Below, piece by piece: positions 23,495-35,600 of a stretch of DNA of 64,000 bases; the first letter of the stretch is position 1, and every line of letters begins with the position of its first letter. The stretch covers positions 236,220-300,219 of the forward strand of contig NW_019091607.1 of the NCBI RefSeq assembly GCF_001949145.1. Reading direction: 5' to 3'. The stretch is from Acanthaster planci. Lineage: Eukaryota > Echinodermata > Asteroidea > Valvatida > Acanthasteridae. A program made the translations under genes and the position numbers. The notes beneath the pieces were generated by a model. The model had not been told where the DNA came from. It worked only from the letters and a program-made list of their open reading frames with translations, and did not search any database.

Positions 23495-23642
23495 TGTAAG
23501 ATCAAAGGAAGGAAAGTTAGGACAGAGTAAGTGTTTCATGCTCACACACTGTTTGGCTGTAACATGAGGGCTGACCTTTTGACCTTTAGCCTGGAAATTT
23601 CTATTGCAAGTACGGAGCGCTTAACGTGTCATGAATACTACA
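23495..23642 (-). repeat. 5' LTR of the retrotransposon
   Basis: A 148 bp LTR starting TGTAGTATTCATGA and ending TTACA on the minus strand, matching 18295-18432. It has about ten extra bases in the centre (AGTAAGTGTTTCATG region) compared with the other LTR. No clear TATA box stands out. Confidence 0.9.
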
Positions 23643-24117
23643 GGGTTCTCATCACAAGTCATCACACATCATCACAAGAGAGATAAATAAGTTCTCATCA
23701 CAAGTGCCCCGAAGTAAACAACGTCATCCCTAAAATCAATTGACTAAAAGCATGACTGGGTTTGCGCTTCAATGATTCTTTGACCTTAGAGCCACTTTGT
23801 CGAATGCGAGTGCTCCTCTGTCAACAAGGGTCAGGTCGTCGAATCCTATGCAGTCACCTAACACCTAATTGCCATTTTACCAGTTTTACTCGAAATGCAA
23901 CTCCCCGGAAAAAACTAATTTACCAGCAAACAGTCAACTCAACACTAATGGACAACTGAACAATCTCTTCTCACGTGATTCCTTGCATAAACAAACCTAG
24001 GCTATCCGTGCTACTCTCAAGCGAACCCTAGAAATCCACGCAAAAATTACGCCTCTCTGAACTCAATGCAAAAGAGTTGACGTCACATTTAAGCACCCCC
24101 ACCAGAATTCATTTTAC

Positions 24118-24135
24118 AAAAAAAAAAAAAAAAAA
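24118..24135 (+). repeat. A18 homopolymer
   Basis: Eighteen A residues in a row. This might be the tail of a retroposed sequence, but neither side shows a recognisable SINE, LINE or processed gene. Confidence 0.9.
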
Positions 24136-27100
24136 CCGTTGCCAGTCCATACGTCGTCATTCCAAGTGACTACTTAGAACCAACTGGAAACCTAATGGCA
24201 CGCATTCCGGGTGACCTCCGAAGTAGACACCTTGCCAACCCCATTCCGTTAACGTTTTCATCCTCGGCCGACCCATTTGTTTTATCGAGAGAAACCAAAA
24301 CCAAGCCCCAGTGAACCCTGAACTTGAAAACCCATTTCCCATCCCCAATCCCCCCCGGAAAAATTCTGGCTCTTAGTTTCTTTATGTCAATCCGTCCCAA
24401 AAGCGCGAACAGGTGTCAGTAATGACTCTGGAGAAACAAGCCCACCGTATTCTATTGCGGCTTCTATACCAAGAAGCCTGTCCCTTCAGTCATGGAGCTA
24501 AGACGCCCTGATGGTCACAGCCAATTCAGACCTGTACCTCTGCGTTCCTCCCAATCAAGGATCAACCTTGCATAATGGCAGAAGAGCAGGAATTTTCATG
24601 ATGTCGTTAGGCACAAGCCAGGAACAACAAAGTGGGAGAAATCTAATCAGGAAGCTTAACGTGGATGTGCAGTTGGCTCCATTCAGGCGCGCAATCCTCA
24701 GCCAAACAAAACACTTAACTCCTCAGTTGGACTCGTTGGCATCCACGTGCAGATGCTTTGATATTATTTTGTCTGATGTTACAGCTTCGTTATCTACAGT
24801 TTTGTTTTCCTTCTTTCCATCCCCCTTTCTCTTTTCTGTCTCAACACGAGGTTATGTGGAAAGTATTTGCACCTCGTAAGTTAAGAACCATTAGCGGCAT
24901 GCATGAGAGAGTACTTGCACTGCAACCACTGATAAACAGGAAATATAACGCCCTAGTTTAATCTGTACCATCATTCTAATGACTAAGGATATTTTGTCAA
25001 ATGCATGTGGAAGATTAATGATAAAGCAAAGACGATGCTAACTTATGTCATGTCAGAAATAAATGACGCAGCAATCAACAGACCCCGGCACCCGTTGAGT
25101 ACATTAGGAACGAACACTGTGTCCTCGTTCATACATTTCGTATACTCATCTTTCAGGCTCAAATGGCCTCTGTTTTAATACATTTGACTGTGAGAATGGA
25201 ACTCAAACCTGTGCACTTGAAAGAAAGCTGTGTGTGAACCAATTCCAGAATATTACCATGGTATGCATAAAAATGTGCAACTTCAAAGATGACGGCAACT
25301 CACTGAGTTTTCGTTACCACGGGAGTCACTCGAAGACACAGCCGTTTGATGTTCTGATGTCCTGCCCAAAACTTTCCATTTCTATTTCTTGAAACGGTGA
25401 AAAAATCGTCTTGATAGTTAAGGTCCAGAAACATTTTCAATTCAAGAAATTCGTGAAAGCAAAACCCTATTATGCATATTGCTCGACGCGATTTTATGAG
25501 TTTGTTACGCGCCTTGTGTGGACCTGATAGCAAATAGGTCCACGTCATGCAGGTGGAGCAAACCTTGTGTGGACTAAGCCAGGTCTGCCATGATTCCCCC
25601 TTTCTGGAGAACAGTTTGGAGGTAAATTGGGGGCAGATTATCCATAGTAAAAGGACGAGGATCAGTTGAGGAAACCATTAACAAATATCCAGCTTTGAAC
25701 AAAGAAAAAGTATTTTCTCCAAATTTTCTGACTTACATGAAAACGAGGGAATGTCCACGCTAGTTATGATGCAACATACACTCGCGGACTGGTTATGCAT
25801 CATAACAAGAATTCGCTGATACCATACAGCATAGTATTTCAGACTTACTTTGGTCAGAATGCTGTATGTAAAACATAGTTATACCTCCCCATGCATTGAT
25901 TACGGTTTGTCTTATTATTAATTTTTAAAAATACCAATTTATGAGCTGCAGACATTAAAATGTGCATAAAGATGTGTGTTTATTTTTGGAAGCCGATCAA
26001 CAAACGTCCGCAAATTTCTACAAGGCGGGGATTATTCATGACAAAGTAAATACACACTGTACATAGGCGATGAGCAACCTCCCCTGTGCACTGTGTGTTT
26101 GCCTAGGCAATTTAGTTTGCATGACACACTTGTTAGCATTCCTGCTAGGGCGGATACGGGTGCGTCACAATAGCTCGGGAACCAGCGGGATGCAACAAGC
26201 CAGTCCTCCCTGATGAATTGGGCTTGACGAGGCGACGTTGACTCTTAGCTCCTTCTCAACGACGCAAAGCGCCGTCAGCCGCAGTGGAAGCCATTATTAA
26301 ATTAATCCTTTTATTCATCCCCTTATGCGCGTTTTTCTCGTGCTCGTTTGATGCTTCCGTTGTGTCTGTGAAAGTTATTCATAATGTTTCCACGATGATT
26401 GTTTCTCCTTTTTTCTGAGACATCATTGATTTAATTTCAGTGCTTTGAGATATAAATTGCAAAACGGCGGGGTTAAATTAATGTTGAATTTGCATCCTGT
26501 AACTATATACATGTAATATCTCAACACTGGATTGGACTTGACTGGTGTTGTCACATACTACGAATGCCGAAGCTGTTAAATTTGTATCGCTGTGTTTGGA
26601 GTTGCGAGTTAGCAAACGACACTGTTGATCTGCGCAACTTTGTGGGCGTTATTCTTCTTGTCAAACATTGAAGCCGAAATGACACAGCAAAGATGCTAAA
26701 TAGGCACCAGATCATGTCTCCTGAGCTCGCATAACAGAACAAGTTCAAGAAACAGGAAGTCAGGCGCCCAAAGGCTTGCTTTTTTTTCTTTAAATACAGC
26801 CACTCAAAAACCCACACCTCCGTGTCTCAGTGAACCTCATTTTCAATACTTTGCTTCACTACTTGGAGGGGCATTTTGCTATCCTTTGGCTTTATGCTAA
26901 AGAGAATTTCCAAATTCATTAAAAAACATGGAAAACCTATGATGCCATCCTGGAAGAGAACCCCAATGCCACATAGTTTGTGCACAAAAAATGCTTTCCA
27001 TTGGTTTCGCCTTTTGTAACACATAGCATGAAACAAGCATGTAAGCCTTACTTAGAAATGTTTCCAATGAGTAAATTCCGGTGTCACAATTTGAACAGAA

Positions 27101-28014
27101 AAACCTATGCACTGAACTCTGTCTGCCCTGCATGACACCACAGCAACAACGCCCTCAATTATCAAGGAAAGCAGGGGCACTTGTTAATGCTTTGAAAATT
27201 GTACTTTCCTATACCTTAAACTGACCAGTTATGAATTGCACGAATTCTGCTTTGATTGTAATTACTTGGCTGTACTAAGTCAGAAGATCACTTTGTATAT
27301 AATATATTTACCTAAAGTTTGTATAATTAATTTGTTCATCAGTGATGTATTGAGTGTTTCTAATATAGGCCTACTCAACAGTGGGACAAGATCTTACTGT
27401 ATATCGTTCATAATTTACACTGTCTGTTAGCCTTCAGATTACATACTATTTATGTTATTGTGCTCGATACAAAGCTTTCATTATCGAAACAAAAGCTCCA
27501 AAATATTATGTGCGATTTTAGAAATTTGAATTGAAATTTCTTTTGTATCTAGTTGCAAGCAGAAGGTTAAAGAACTCAGCTGTATTGTGAAACTTCCCTC
27601 TGCCATGCTGAATACTAAAACTACAATCAAATGCTTATCTGTTTTGTCCATTCAGTGTTCATTTAATGAAATTAAACTTCTTTTCATGCGAGCGCGATAG
27701 TCTTTCTTTCTTGGGACTCACAACCACGCATGCGCATCATGAGCAATCAGTGAGTCCATTATGTTGTGCAAATTACGGACAACACCAGAGTCAATTACTG
27801 CCTCGTGATTGGCTCCCCTCTGCTTTGAGCTTAGCACACGAATTTGCTGACTAACATTTCTCCTTTAACAGCCCTAAAGAAAAGAGCCCTGCGAATGCGC
27901 AGAAGGGCCTATGAAACTTTCAAACTTGTGGGAACCAGTCACGGTGCTTGGGTTCGCTTCCACGCCCAGGAGCGTACCAACCAAGTTCACGGCGCGAGAG
28001 CGGCTTGAGCTTAC

Positions 28015-28109
28015 CTGATATTTCGCTGGCAGCCTGCACGAGTTGCAGCGTAATGGTATCATCGTAGCAGCCGTGGGTGATGAAGCTATCCTCCACTCCG
28101 GCATTTTCT
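28015..28109 (-). CDS. Soluble guanylate cyclase beta-type subunit, H-NOB N-terminal exon
   Basis: A 95 bp exon, too short to stand out as an open frame. After the acceptor GATGCAG it supplies one base, then 31 codons including GVEDSFITHGCYDDTITLQL and VQAASEIS, then one base before the donor GTAAGC. The YDD-x-x-T-x-x-LV-x-A pattern is characteristic of the N-terminal helical part of H-NOB domains. Its last base joins the next exon (12795) to give SGLKVPVILELFG in frame. The preceding exon, which should start the protein with about 25-30 residues, was not found to the right. The acceptor could also be two bases further in (GCAGAG), which would alter only the first residue. Confidence 0.88.
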
Positions 28110-31100
28110 CTGCATCAACCAATCAACCAATGCACAAGTGTTGTAATGTTGTTGTTAAACCAAAAACACAGACAACTACATCGAAAAGCATACATTTTGG
28201 ATAACGTTTAGTAAAGTTAATGCCGAGAAGATATTTTACAGGAAAGATGACAGATGGTATGACAGCGTACTCCACCTAACAAGCGGCTATAGGAGGTTTT
28301 CGTATTTCTTCCTTTCTTTCAATGAATGTCAGCTACAGTGTTGTTGCAAGGATCTTATTTGTGACCCTTTACATTTCTTCCAAGTAAGGTCCAATATCCT
28401 TTTGCATATGTTAAGGGCACTATCACTTCCGACGAACCCAGATATTGCCCTCGCACATTCCCCAGTCCATAGTACCGGTTGCTATGATCACTTCACAAAT
28501 CTCCAGGAAGCATGAAATCGGATGAATAGAGGCCTCAATACCACCTCTCTAAATCCGTATCCACAGAAACTGAACAACAAGCCTTCGACCTCTACGGGGA
28601 GACAGGATTCTCGACTGATAACATTATATCCTCGAAGATATATTGCGTGTCATGAGGGAAGAGAATCAGCAATTAACTTCTGTTAATGTGATGCACGAAA
28701 TTATGCTCCAAGAGAATGGACGTTACGAGTTACCAATCGTATCTGGTACAGAAAAGACACAAAGTGAACAAAAAAAAAAACCTTGGGCTTATACCTCAAC
28801 ATAACCTTATATCCTTATAATCCCGTCATATATGCTCATTTTCCTATTTCAGTACTACACAATACAAAATTATCTTCGATCAAATGGGATTTATTAGGAA
28901 TTCAAATGTACTTAGAAAGTTTTTCGTGATTCGGGACGACTTTGTTTGGGAGGTCGTCTTATTGAAAGAAATTGATGAAAAATGCATCATATTTTTGCAA
29001 TTCCAACAAAGATATTTTGTAACTTGGTTGAGCGCGTTTCTTTGCCTTTTTTTGACTACAGAGATTGCCAAAATGACAAAATAGTGGGTTAATAACATCA
29101 AACATTTCGGCTGTATTCTTTGTCATTCCAACAAAGCAATAATTCACAAGCACAATAACTTCAAACACGGAAAGAAGCAGAGGGAATCCAGAATAACGAA
29201 TCTTGTTCAGGAAAATAACAGACGTCAAATCTCAACATTCTTGATTTCTGTAAACAGCTCCCATCAGTAACTAGAATTCAGAGAACAGAGTCTGTTTTGC
29301 CCGTTCGAAAGCAGTTGGATAGTAAAAAAAAGAAGCCTACTCATCCTTCGCCCCAAATTACAAGATACGACTATCAGCTCACGGTGTCAGAACTAATGAC
29401 GAGTTGCATCGTCTGCTGAAACACGACTCGGGTTACTTGCGCGTGATTGATGTAAATATTCCGGATCTAGAGGAGGAAGGTTGAGCAGTGGACCAACTCA
29501 TTTCCGCCGAGTTATGGTTCCAGAGCGGAGAATAAACGGGGAGCTTTCATCAACAAAATGGGCTTGAAGCTGGACGTGTATGTACACGGACAATTCATTA
29601 TTTACAAACCAGAATTCTGAGTGATCGGGCACACGCAAGGTACACATAATGTGCAATTAGGTACACACTTTGCGTGAATGTCAACAAAAGCTATTTTATG
29701 GTAGAAGGAGACACCAAAATGTGCAGTATGAGGCACTGATCATGTCATAAGTCTGTGACAGATAATTACTTGCGTTCGGTTTACTGCTGATTCTCTCCTG
29801 CAAAGTGTAAAGTTCAGTTACTAATTGCTTGTGCTGCTGCACTGTCCTTTGATATGCCTGGAGATTCGGGGACTGGTTGTTTATTGAAGCAATAGCGCGT
29901 AAAGCAGAAAGAAGATTGAGCAAGGGAAAATGTAAAAAGTTGTAAAGTTTGGGTTTCAACTTTTCAGTTTTACTTTTTATTCAGTGGTTTTCTTAGCCGA
30001 CGTAACGGGCCATCCCTAGATTGTTGGACTGACGCCGTCATGACGGCGCGAAAGAGTGTTTAGCAAATTCAACATCACATTTTGCCACTCTGTGGCAATC
30101 ACATGAGTGAGGACTCGCGCCTTGTGATTTAGGACTCGTCGTCCAGAAAAGTAAAGAATCTTTCTCTTAAGGTACTACTGCCTTTGGTATCACATTTTAC
30201 TGCCATGGTACGGGGCAGACCATTTTATATTTGAATCTGAACTACCATGGCACTGAGGCATTTGATAAAATTTGTGTAGCTCGTGCAGTATGGCTCGATT
30301 TGCAGTCCGTCTGAGCAATGGCTTATTCTAAACTTCTGTCTGCTGGACGGCAAGAAAAAGGGAGCGCTCAGCTGGCACGATCCTGTTTCAGACGATGGAA
30401 ATGCTCAAATTTTTATGCGAATTCCGAGTGGAAACAAGCCTCCAATGGAAGGATGCCCGTGTTGTGTGCGTCCTGCAGCACGTTGTGCCATTGGTACCCA
30501 TTCATCTCAGCAGTGTTTATAGAGGGAATTGCGACATGAATGTTTCTTTAATTGGAACTGAAATGGTGGATTGTACTTTAGTGTACATAGACAGTTGGCG
30601 CATAAAAGCTGCACGCTGTACTGCACACATAATGAATTGCAATTCTTGTCCCAAGTCTGAAATACTCTCTCTATGAGCCTTGAGCTAGACCAAGAGAGGG
30701 CGCAATTTTCTTAGCAACGGTGGCTCCTCTGGTCGGAACTGAACTTCGCCTGTTCTAGAACGACTACCGGTATGAAATGCACTCGTTACATAGACATTGC
30801 ATTGTAACATTCCCGACCAACATGGCTCTTTTCCACCGATGAGGGGGTGCTTCCGCTCGAGGTGGATATACATAGTTCTGATCCATTTTGATCCACTCTC
30901 AAACGATCTGCGTATGTTTTTCAGAGAATGAGAGTATAAGAGAAATGTCGGGGTCAGAGTGTTCACTCTGAAGAGGGGTGCCGTTCCCCTCGTCAGAAAC
31001 AAGAAATCGCCGCTGTTTGCCTGAGTTTTCAAACCCTCACAAAAACTTCCAATACAAGGACATACAGCTGGCTTTGGTAAAATACTCTTTCAATTACATG

Positions 31101-32192
31101 TCTTCTTTTCCAAAGAGAAAAGATTTTGCCAAGATAGAAAGATCAATTCCTTCAACGTACAGATTGATTTTCCGACTTAAAGAAAAACAATACATTTTGA
31201 TGTGACTTTGACCGGGCAATTAAGGTTTGCTGGTTTTCTTGAAGGGTAATAAATATTTCGAAAGATGTCAAAATTCCGCATGACTTCAATCGCCTAAGAG
31301 GCAGACAAGTTATTTACACGTGATCATCAAATTGTGCAAGGTTAAGTAAACACATGCACGTTTAAATACAAAGAGCGCTATTTATTCGAAAATTACGTTC
31401 CCTTGGTCAGGCATCATCGGATTTTTATGATTGAGTTATATAAAAAGCCCTAAGCGGCAAAAGTCTGACGTGTTCAGAAGAAAATAAATTTCCAATGGAT
31501 TGAGATCTTGAGAAACCACTTGATAGTTACGTGTTTAACTCTCTTGAAAGGGGTTGAAGTTAAATGAAAACGACCCCACGAGCATTCGATGCCAGTTACA
31601 CAAGGTCTATAGGTATTCAAGGTTAAACTTGGCAATGATGTCTAAGCGGTATCAGCAAAGACGGTGGTTTCAACGGTGAATTAGATATCAATGGAGCACT
31701 CCACTGTATTGCGAGATGGAAACGTACATCAAAAAGTGTTCAATGATGCATACACGCAGCATGGCCAGATAATTAAGCTACAAAATTGCTCACTGATGGG
31801 ACTGGAGGACATATAAAAGAAAGCATCTGGGTATTGACCGTCGATCGAAGACAAGAAAACAAGGTTTCGTTTTGACCAGCAGAAATGACAGATTGGATGT
31901 TATCTCAAGAAAAAGACATGCCACCAGTTTGTATCTACAAAAGGTTTCAGTGTACAGTTGAGGCCAAAACTTTCATCCGTCATCTGCTCCAAAAAATAAA
32001 GCCATCTTAAAAATTGAGAGGAATTGGTGCTAAAACCGAGTCCAAAAATATTTCCATAAGCATTTGTGGTTGGTGGTGTTTGCAAACTTGTTGCCTGAAC
32101 TGTACTGTATTACAAATATTTCGTGGGTTTTCCCTCCAGGCCGAGAGGTCGATTTAGAGGCTTCAGATCTAGAGGCCGACAGAGGAAGCTGG
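28110..32192. other. Upstream region, no recognised gene
   Basis: This should be intron or upstream DNA of the cyclase gene. Both strands carry only short open frames with no family resemblance. A 16-bp perfect palindrome lies at 30033-30048. Confidence 0.6.
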
Positions 32193-32632
32193 CAGAGTTG
32201 TAATGACTCGAGTCAATGACTCGACTCGAGTCCGACTCTAGTCATAAGTTTTGCCCACTCGACTAGAGTCCCGACCAGTAAATGACTCGAATCGACTCGA
32301 ATCTCTCATGGAGACTTGACTCCATTACAAGTTTAGACTCCAGTTTAAAAAAAAAAACATAATTGTAGTTGGCTAGATACCTGTCACCCTAATTTATTTC
32401 AGTATGTCTAAATGAAAATAAAAATACCAAAAATGACTTACAATGTCATGTAGTCGTCTTTTTACTGTATATAGTTTACATATTTGTGCCTCAAATTGAC
32501 TCAAGCTCGGCACTGGACTCGACTCAACCACACAAAGTGACTCAACTCGACTTCTTGACCTAATGACTCGACTCGAGTCATAATGTTAAAATGACTCGAC
32601 ACGAGTAGAGTCGTGACTCGTTTACGACACTG
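32193..32632. mobile_element. hAT-type non-autonomous element (MITE), 440 bp
   Basis: The ends are CAGAGTTGTAA on the left and, inverted, CAGTGTCGTAA on the right, a 9/11 match of the CAGNGNNGTAA form common in hAT elements. The flanks GAAGCTGG (32185-32192) and GAAACTGG (32633-32640) match at 7 of 8 positions, as expected for the 8-bp hAT target duplication. Both subterminal regions are packed with self-complementary ACTCGAGTC motifs, and the centre is AT-rich. There is no transposase frame, so movement would have depended on a transposase supplied elsewhere. Confidence 0.85.
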
Positions 32633-32640
32633 GAAACTGG

Positions 32641-35600
32641 GCTTCGAAGGGTCAGAGTGGGAAGTCTTTGAGCAATCTCATGTGTCAATCAGTCCCTCTG
32701 TTACTCCATAGCCGACTTCCTAGGACCCTGACGCCCCACCGGTCATGGAAAGTGGCAACCAATAAGTAATGTTTCCCCCCACCTTACAAAACCGTTCATA
32801 CCCAGTACCTAGTGATAGCCTTGATGTCATTCACTCTGGATCAATTCGGCAACTGTTAAACCGCACCCACGCAAAAAGGCCAGAAATATGTCCGGCGAGC
32901 TCATTAATAAAAGTTTATACACTCAAAATATTCTATATTAGAGAGTCCTGAGAGCCATTGAATTGGGAAATTGAAGGAATATAGCACTGAACCTCTGCCC
33001 GGACTCAGGGCTTCCAATTTTGAGCAATTTGAATGCAATCGAGTCCGAATGTGGCTCTATTTAGCAGTTTTGTGGAGGGATGCATTTTCAAAACGGCTTC
33101 CTTTCCGGGCAGTGATATTTCCTTCATTTTAGGGGTGGTTTGCTTTGGGTGACAATTTCTCAAATATTCATCTGTCAACCGACTATAAATTGAAAGGAAA
33201 ATGAGAGAGGACATGTCACACATCATTTTCCCGTCCAGCCTGGACACCTGTGAGAGTTGTGAGTATTTTTAACATAATTTTGGGAATTTATTTTTAGGGG
33301 TGCACCCTGATTACTCAAAATGTGGTGGAAGGTTCTTAAGTTGACAGCAAACGTTGCTAATAGCGGGAATAAACGGGTCGCTCGGACTGGCTGTTCTAGT
33401 CAGACAGTTATGCCCGACTGAGCGAAGTTTGCTGTAAAATAATACTCGGCAGAAAGCACAGATCAGCGGTATGTAAACACTGGCATGAGCAAGATTGAGT
33501 ATCAAGCATCGCTGTTACGATAAGCACCACTATTAATTAAACTACATGCTGGCTACTGAGCGACATTGGCAAGTGGCATTTTTCACATTATAGCCTCTTA
33601 ACACTAAGTGAAAGCACCAGTTTTTTTCTTCAGCAGCATTATGTCTTATGCAAAGTTGATATACACTTTGAGATCACTCGACCTGGAGATCTGAAAAGAT
33701 CTAAATTGAATTTTAAAAATTCTACAGCTTGTATAGACCTATAGGTTAGCGGAAAACATAACGTTGTAAACGTAACTTGTCACCGTTGATAAACGAGATG
33801 ATCTCTGTATGTAAAGCACATTTAGGGAACACAGTCTTAACTTCGCAGATGAGGTCACATAAAAGTCGTGTTGCTTCAGCGTTAAGATTTTACCGTTGAT
33901 CATGGTTTTGGTCTAAGATATGATTTGTCCGACGACACATTTCTTGTCTCTTTAGCTACATTTTCACGGTTGACTGAACATTGTCCTAATAGTTTCACAA
34001 AAGATAGAATTTTTGTCGAAATGTTCTGCTGATATCTCGTAAGGAGTGTCTGCATTCATCCTTTGTTCAACATGGAAGTAAATTCGCAGCAGCCACTCTC
34101 TGTGCTTTTTTTGTCAAAATACTTGAGAGCAACCGACGCATTTCCTTTGGCGCAGAACATTATCCCCGGCGCGCGATTGCATGTAACACTGAACCGGAAA
34201 ACGCTGCTTTCGTCACAGGAGACCGCAGCTGAACACAGAAGGCTATCTTAAAAGGGACTGTGAAAGCATGCCTTCCCGGACAGGCGAGAGGAGGGTTGGG
34301 TGTAACATAACGATCACCAGAATCTCTTCTTATGTTTTGAAAGTAGTCGTTTGGGCCGCTCTGCACAGATGGATGGTAACGTAACGCGTGCACAGGAAGG
34401 CTGCATGTTACGCGATACTTGTACGTAAAGACAGAGGGACAGGAACGCATCCGGGAAGCTAACTCATTATGTTACTGAACTTTGCACAACAACAGCGCCC
34501 GACGAAAGTACCGAAAGGTACGACGAGGGATTACTCAAACTGTTATCGTGTTATCGTTGCCATAAAGAAGCGGAGATGTCAGAAATGACAATATTTTCGC
34601 TCTCCATTTTTTTCACTATGTTGTCATAATGTTGTGACCGGTTGGACACACTTTCACTGACGAAATATTCACGTCTAAATTAGCCTACATCAATGTTAAA
34701 AGGGGCAGGCAGCTAGATAACGGCATTTGTGCTTTTATGAAGAAACATTCCTGCCCTAGAACACGTATAAAACGTATTGCCTGGAGAGGCATAAAAGTAG
34801 AACTTTGAATTTCGTTTTCATGCGCGCGCGTGTAAGCAGGCGCACACAAACTCACCCCGTCCCTGTGGAAATATTCTCTGAAAAGAATGGCGTAAAATAA
34901 TGCAAGACAGCGTGACTTTCCGTTGTAAAGAATGGGCGCCCGTCTTCCCTAATTAAATTAAGTAACCATTCTAGGGTTGAAGAAAAAAATTACCTCTCAA
35001 ACAATCATTTGGATGTTTCCTGACTGCATGAAGTGTTGCGAAGTGGCAGGTTTAACAGCTGAGAGAAACCTTTTTTTTTCGAAATCCAAATGTGCGTATC
35101 TTCGTGCAGGCAGTGACAAATTATGAAGGAGAGCCCATACCGTCATACCTAACGAAATCGCTGATTGGCCAGAACAAGCTTTTTAAGTGAATGATCTCAT
35201 TCTGGTTTCTAAACACATCGCATTACCATGTGGTTTCTCCTTTCTCAGTGTAAGTAATCTCCAAAAGACATCATTGTGTACGATCTGTTATTTACCCCGG
35301 GACATGACATCTGCTAACGCCAGTCTGAGTAAATTAACCAGGCTGTTAGTGTGAACTCCATCCATGGAAACGTCACCACATTATTGCTCAAGAGGTTACT
35401 GAATCATTGCCTAAAACAATTTCCTTCTCAACATAAAGCGTTGCACCATGTCATAACCATGGTACAGCTCCATAGTCAAAATTCCCGTTGTTAAGGATTG
35501 TGATTCCATAATGCTCCTAATTAGTTCTAAAGTTCAAAGAGTAAGCACTGAATGATTGTAAGTTTTCTAACAAGAACGCAAGCAAGTTTTTCTAACGTCA

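Larger units (their letters stand above)
18295..23642 (-). mobile_element. Decayed Gypsy (Ty3-like) LTR retrotransposon, Mag-like
   Basis: An LTR element of about 5.35 kb lying on the minus strand inside intron 1, in the host gene's sense direction. In element order it has a 148 bp LTR, a primer binding site, a gag remnant joined to reverse transcriptase, RNase H, integrase with an H2C2-like finger and a catalytic core, a polypurine tract and a 138 bp LTR. It is flanked by GGGTC (18290-18294) and GGGTT (23643-23647), a 4/5 match expected of a target-site duplication. The gene order (RT, RNase H, then integrase) and integrase motifs place it in Gypsy. Short LTRs and a tRNA-Ser primer suggest the Mag-like clade, an inference. 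Stops, frameshifts, an internal deletion and a ~2 kb insertion make it inactive. Confidence 0.93.
12796..28014 (-). other. Intron 1 (of those visible) of the guanylate cyclase gene
   Basis: A 15.2 kb intron with donor GTAAGC at the right and acceptor TTCCAG at the left. It contains a partial G-rich repeat (14580-14662), a minisatellite (16747-16980), a GC-rich stretch with an unclassified open frame (about 17110-18000) and an LTR retrotransposon (18295-23642). The stretches 12860-14500, 14670-16740 and 23650-28010 show no gene I recognise. Related G-rich mobile-element debris is visible near 13350-13390 and 13950-14230. There is an A18 run at 24118-24135, and two adjacent hairpins near 25764-25869. 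Confidence 0.8.

Noticed and set aside
24157-24400. Two overlapping minus-strand frames beside the A18 run
   Set aside because: I considered a retroposed coding fragment, but no family resemblance was seen and the A run is in the wrong relation to the frames.
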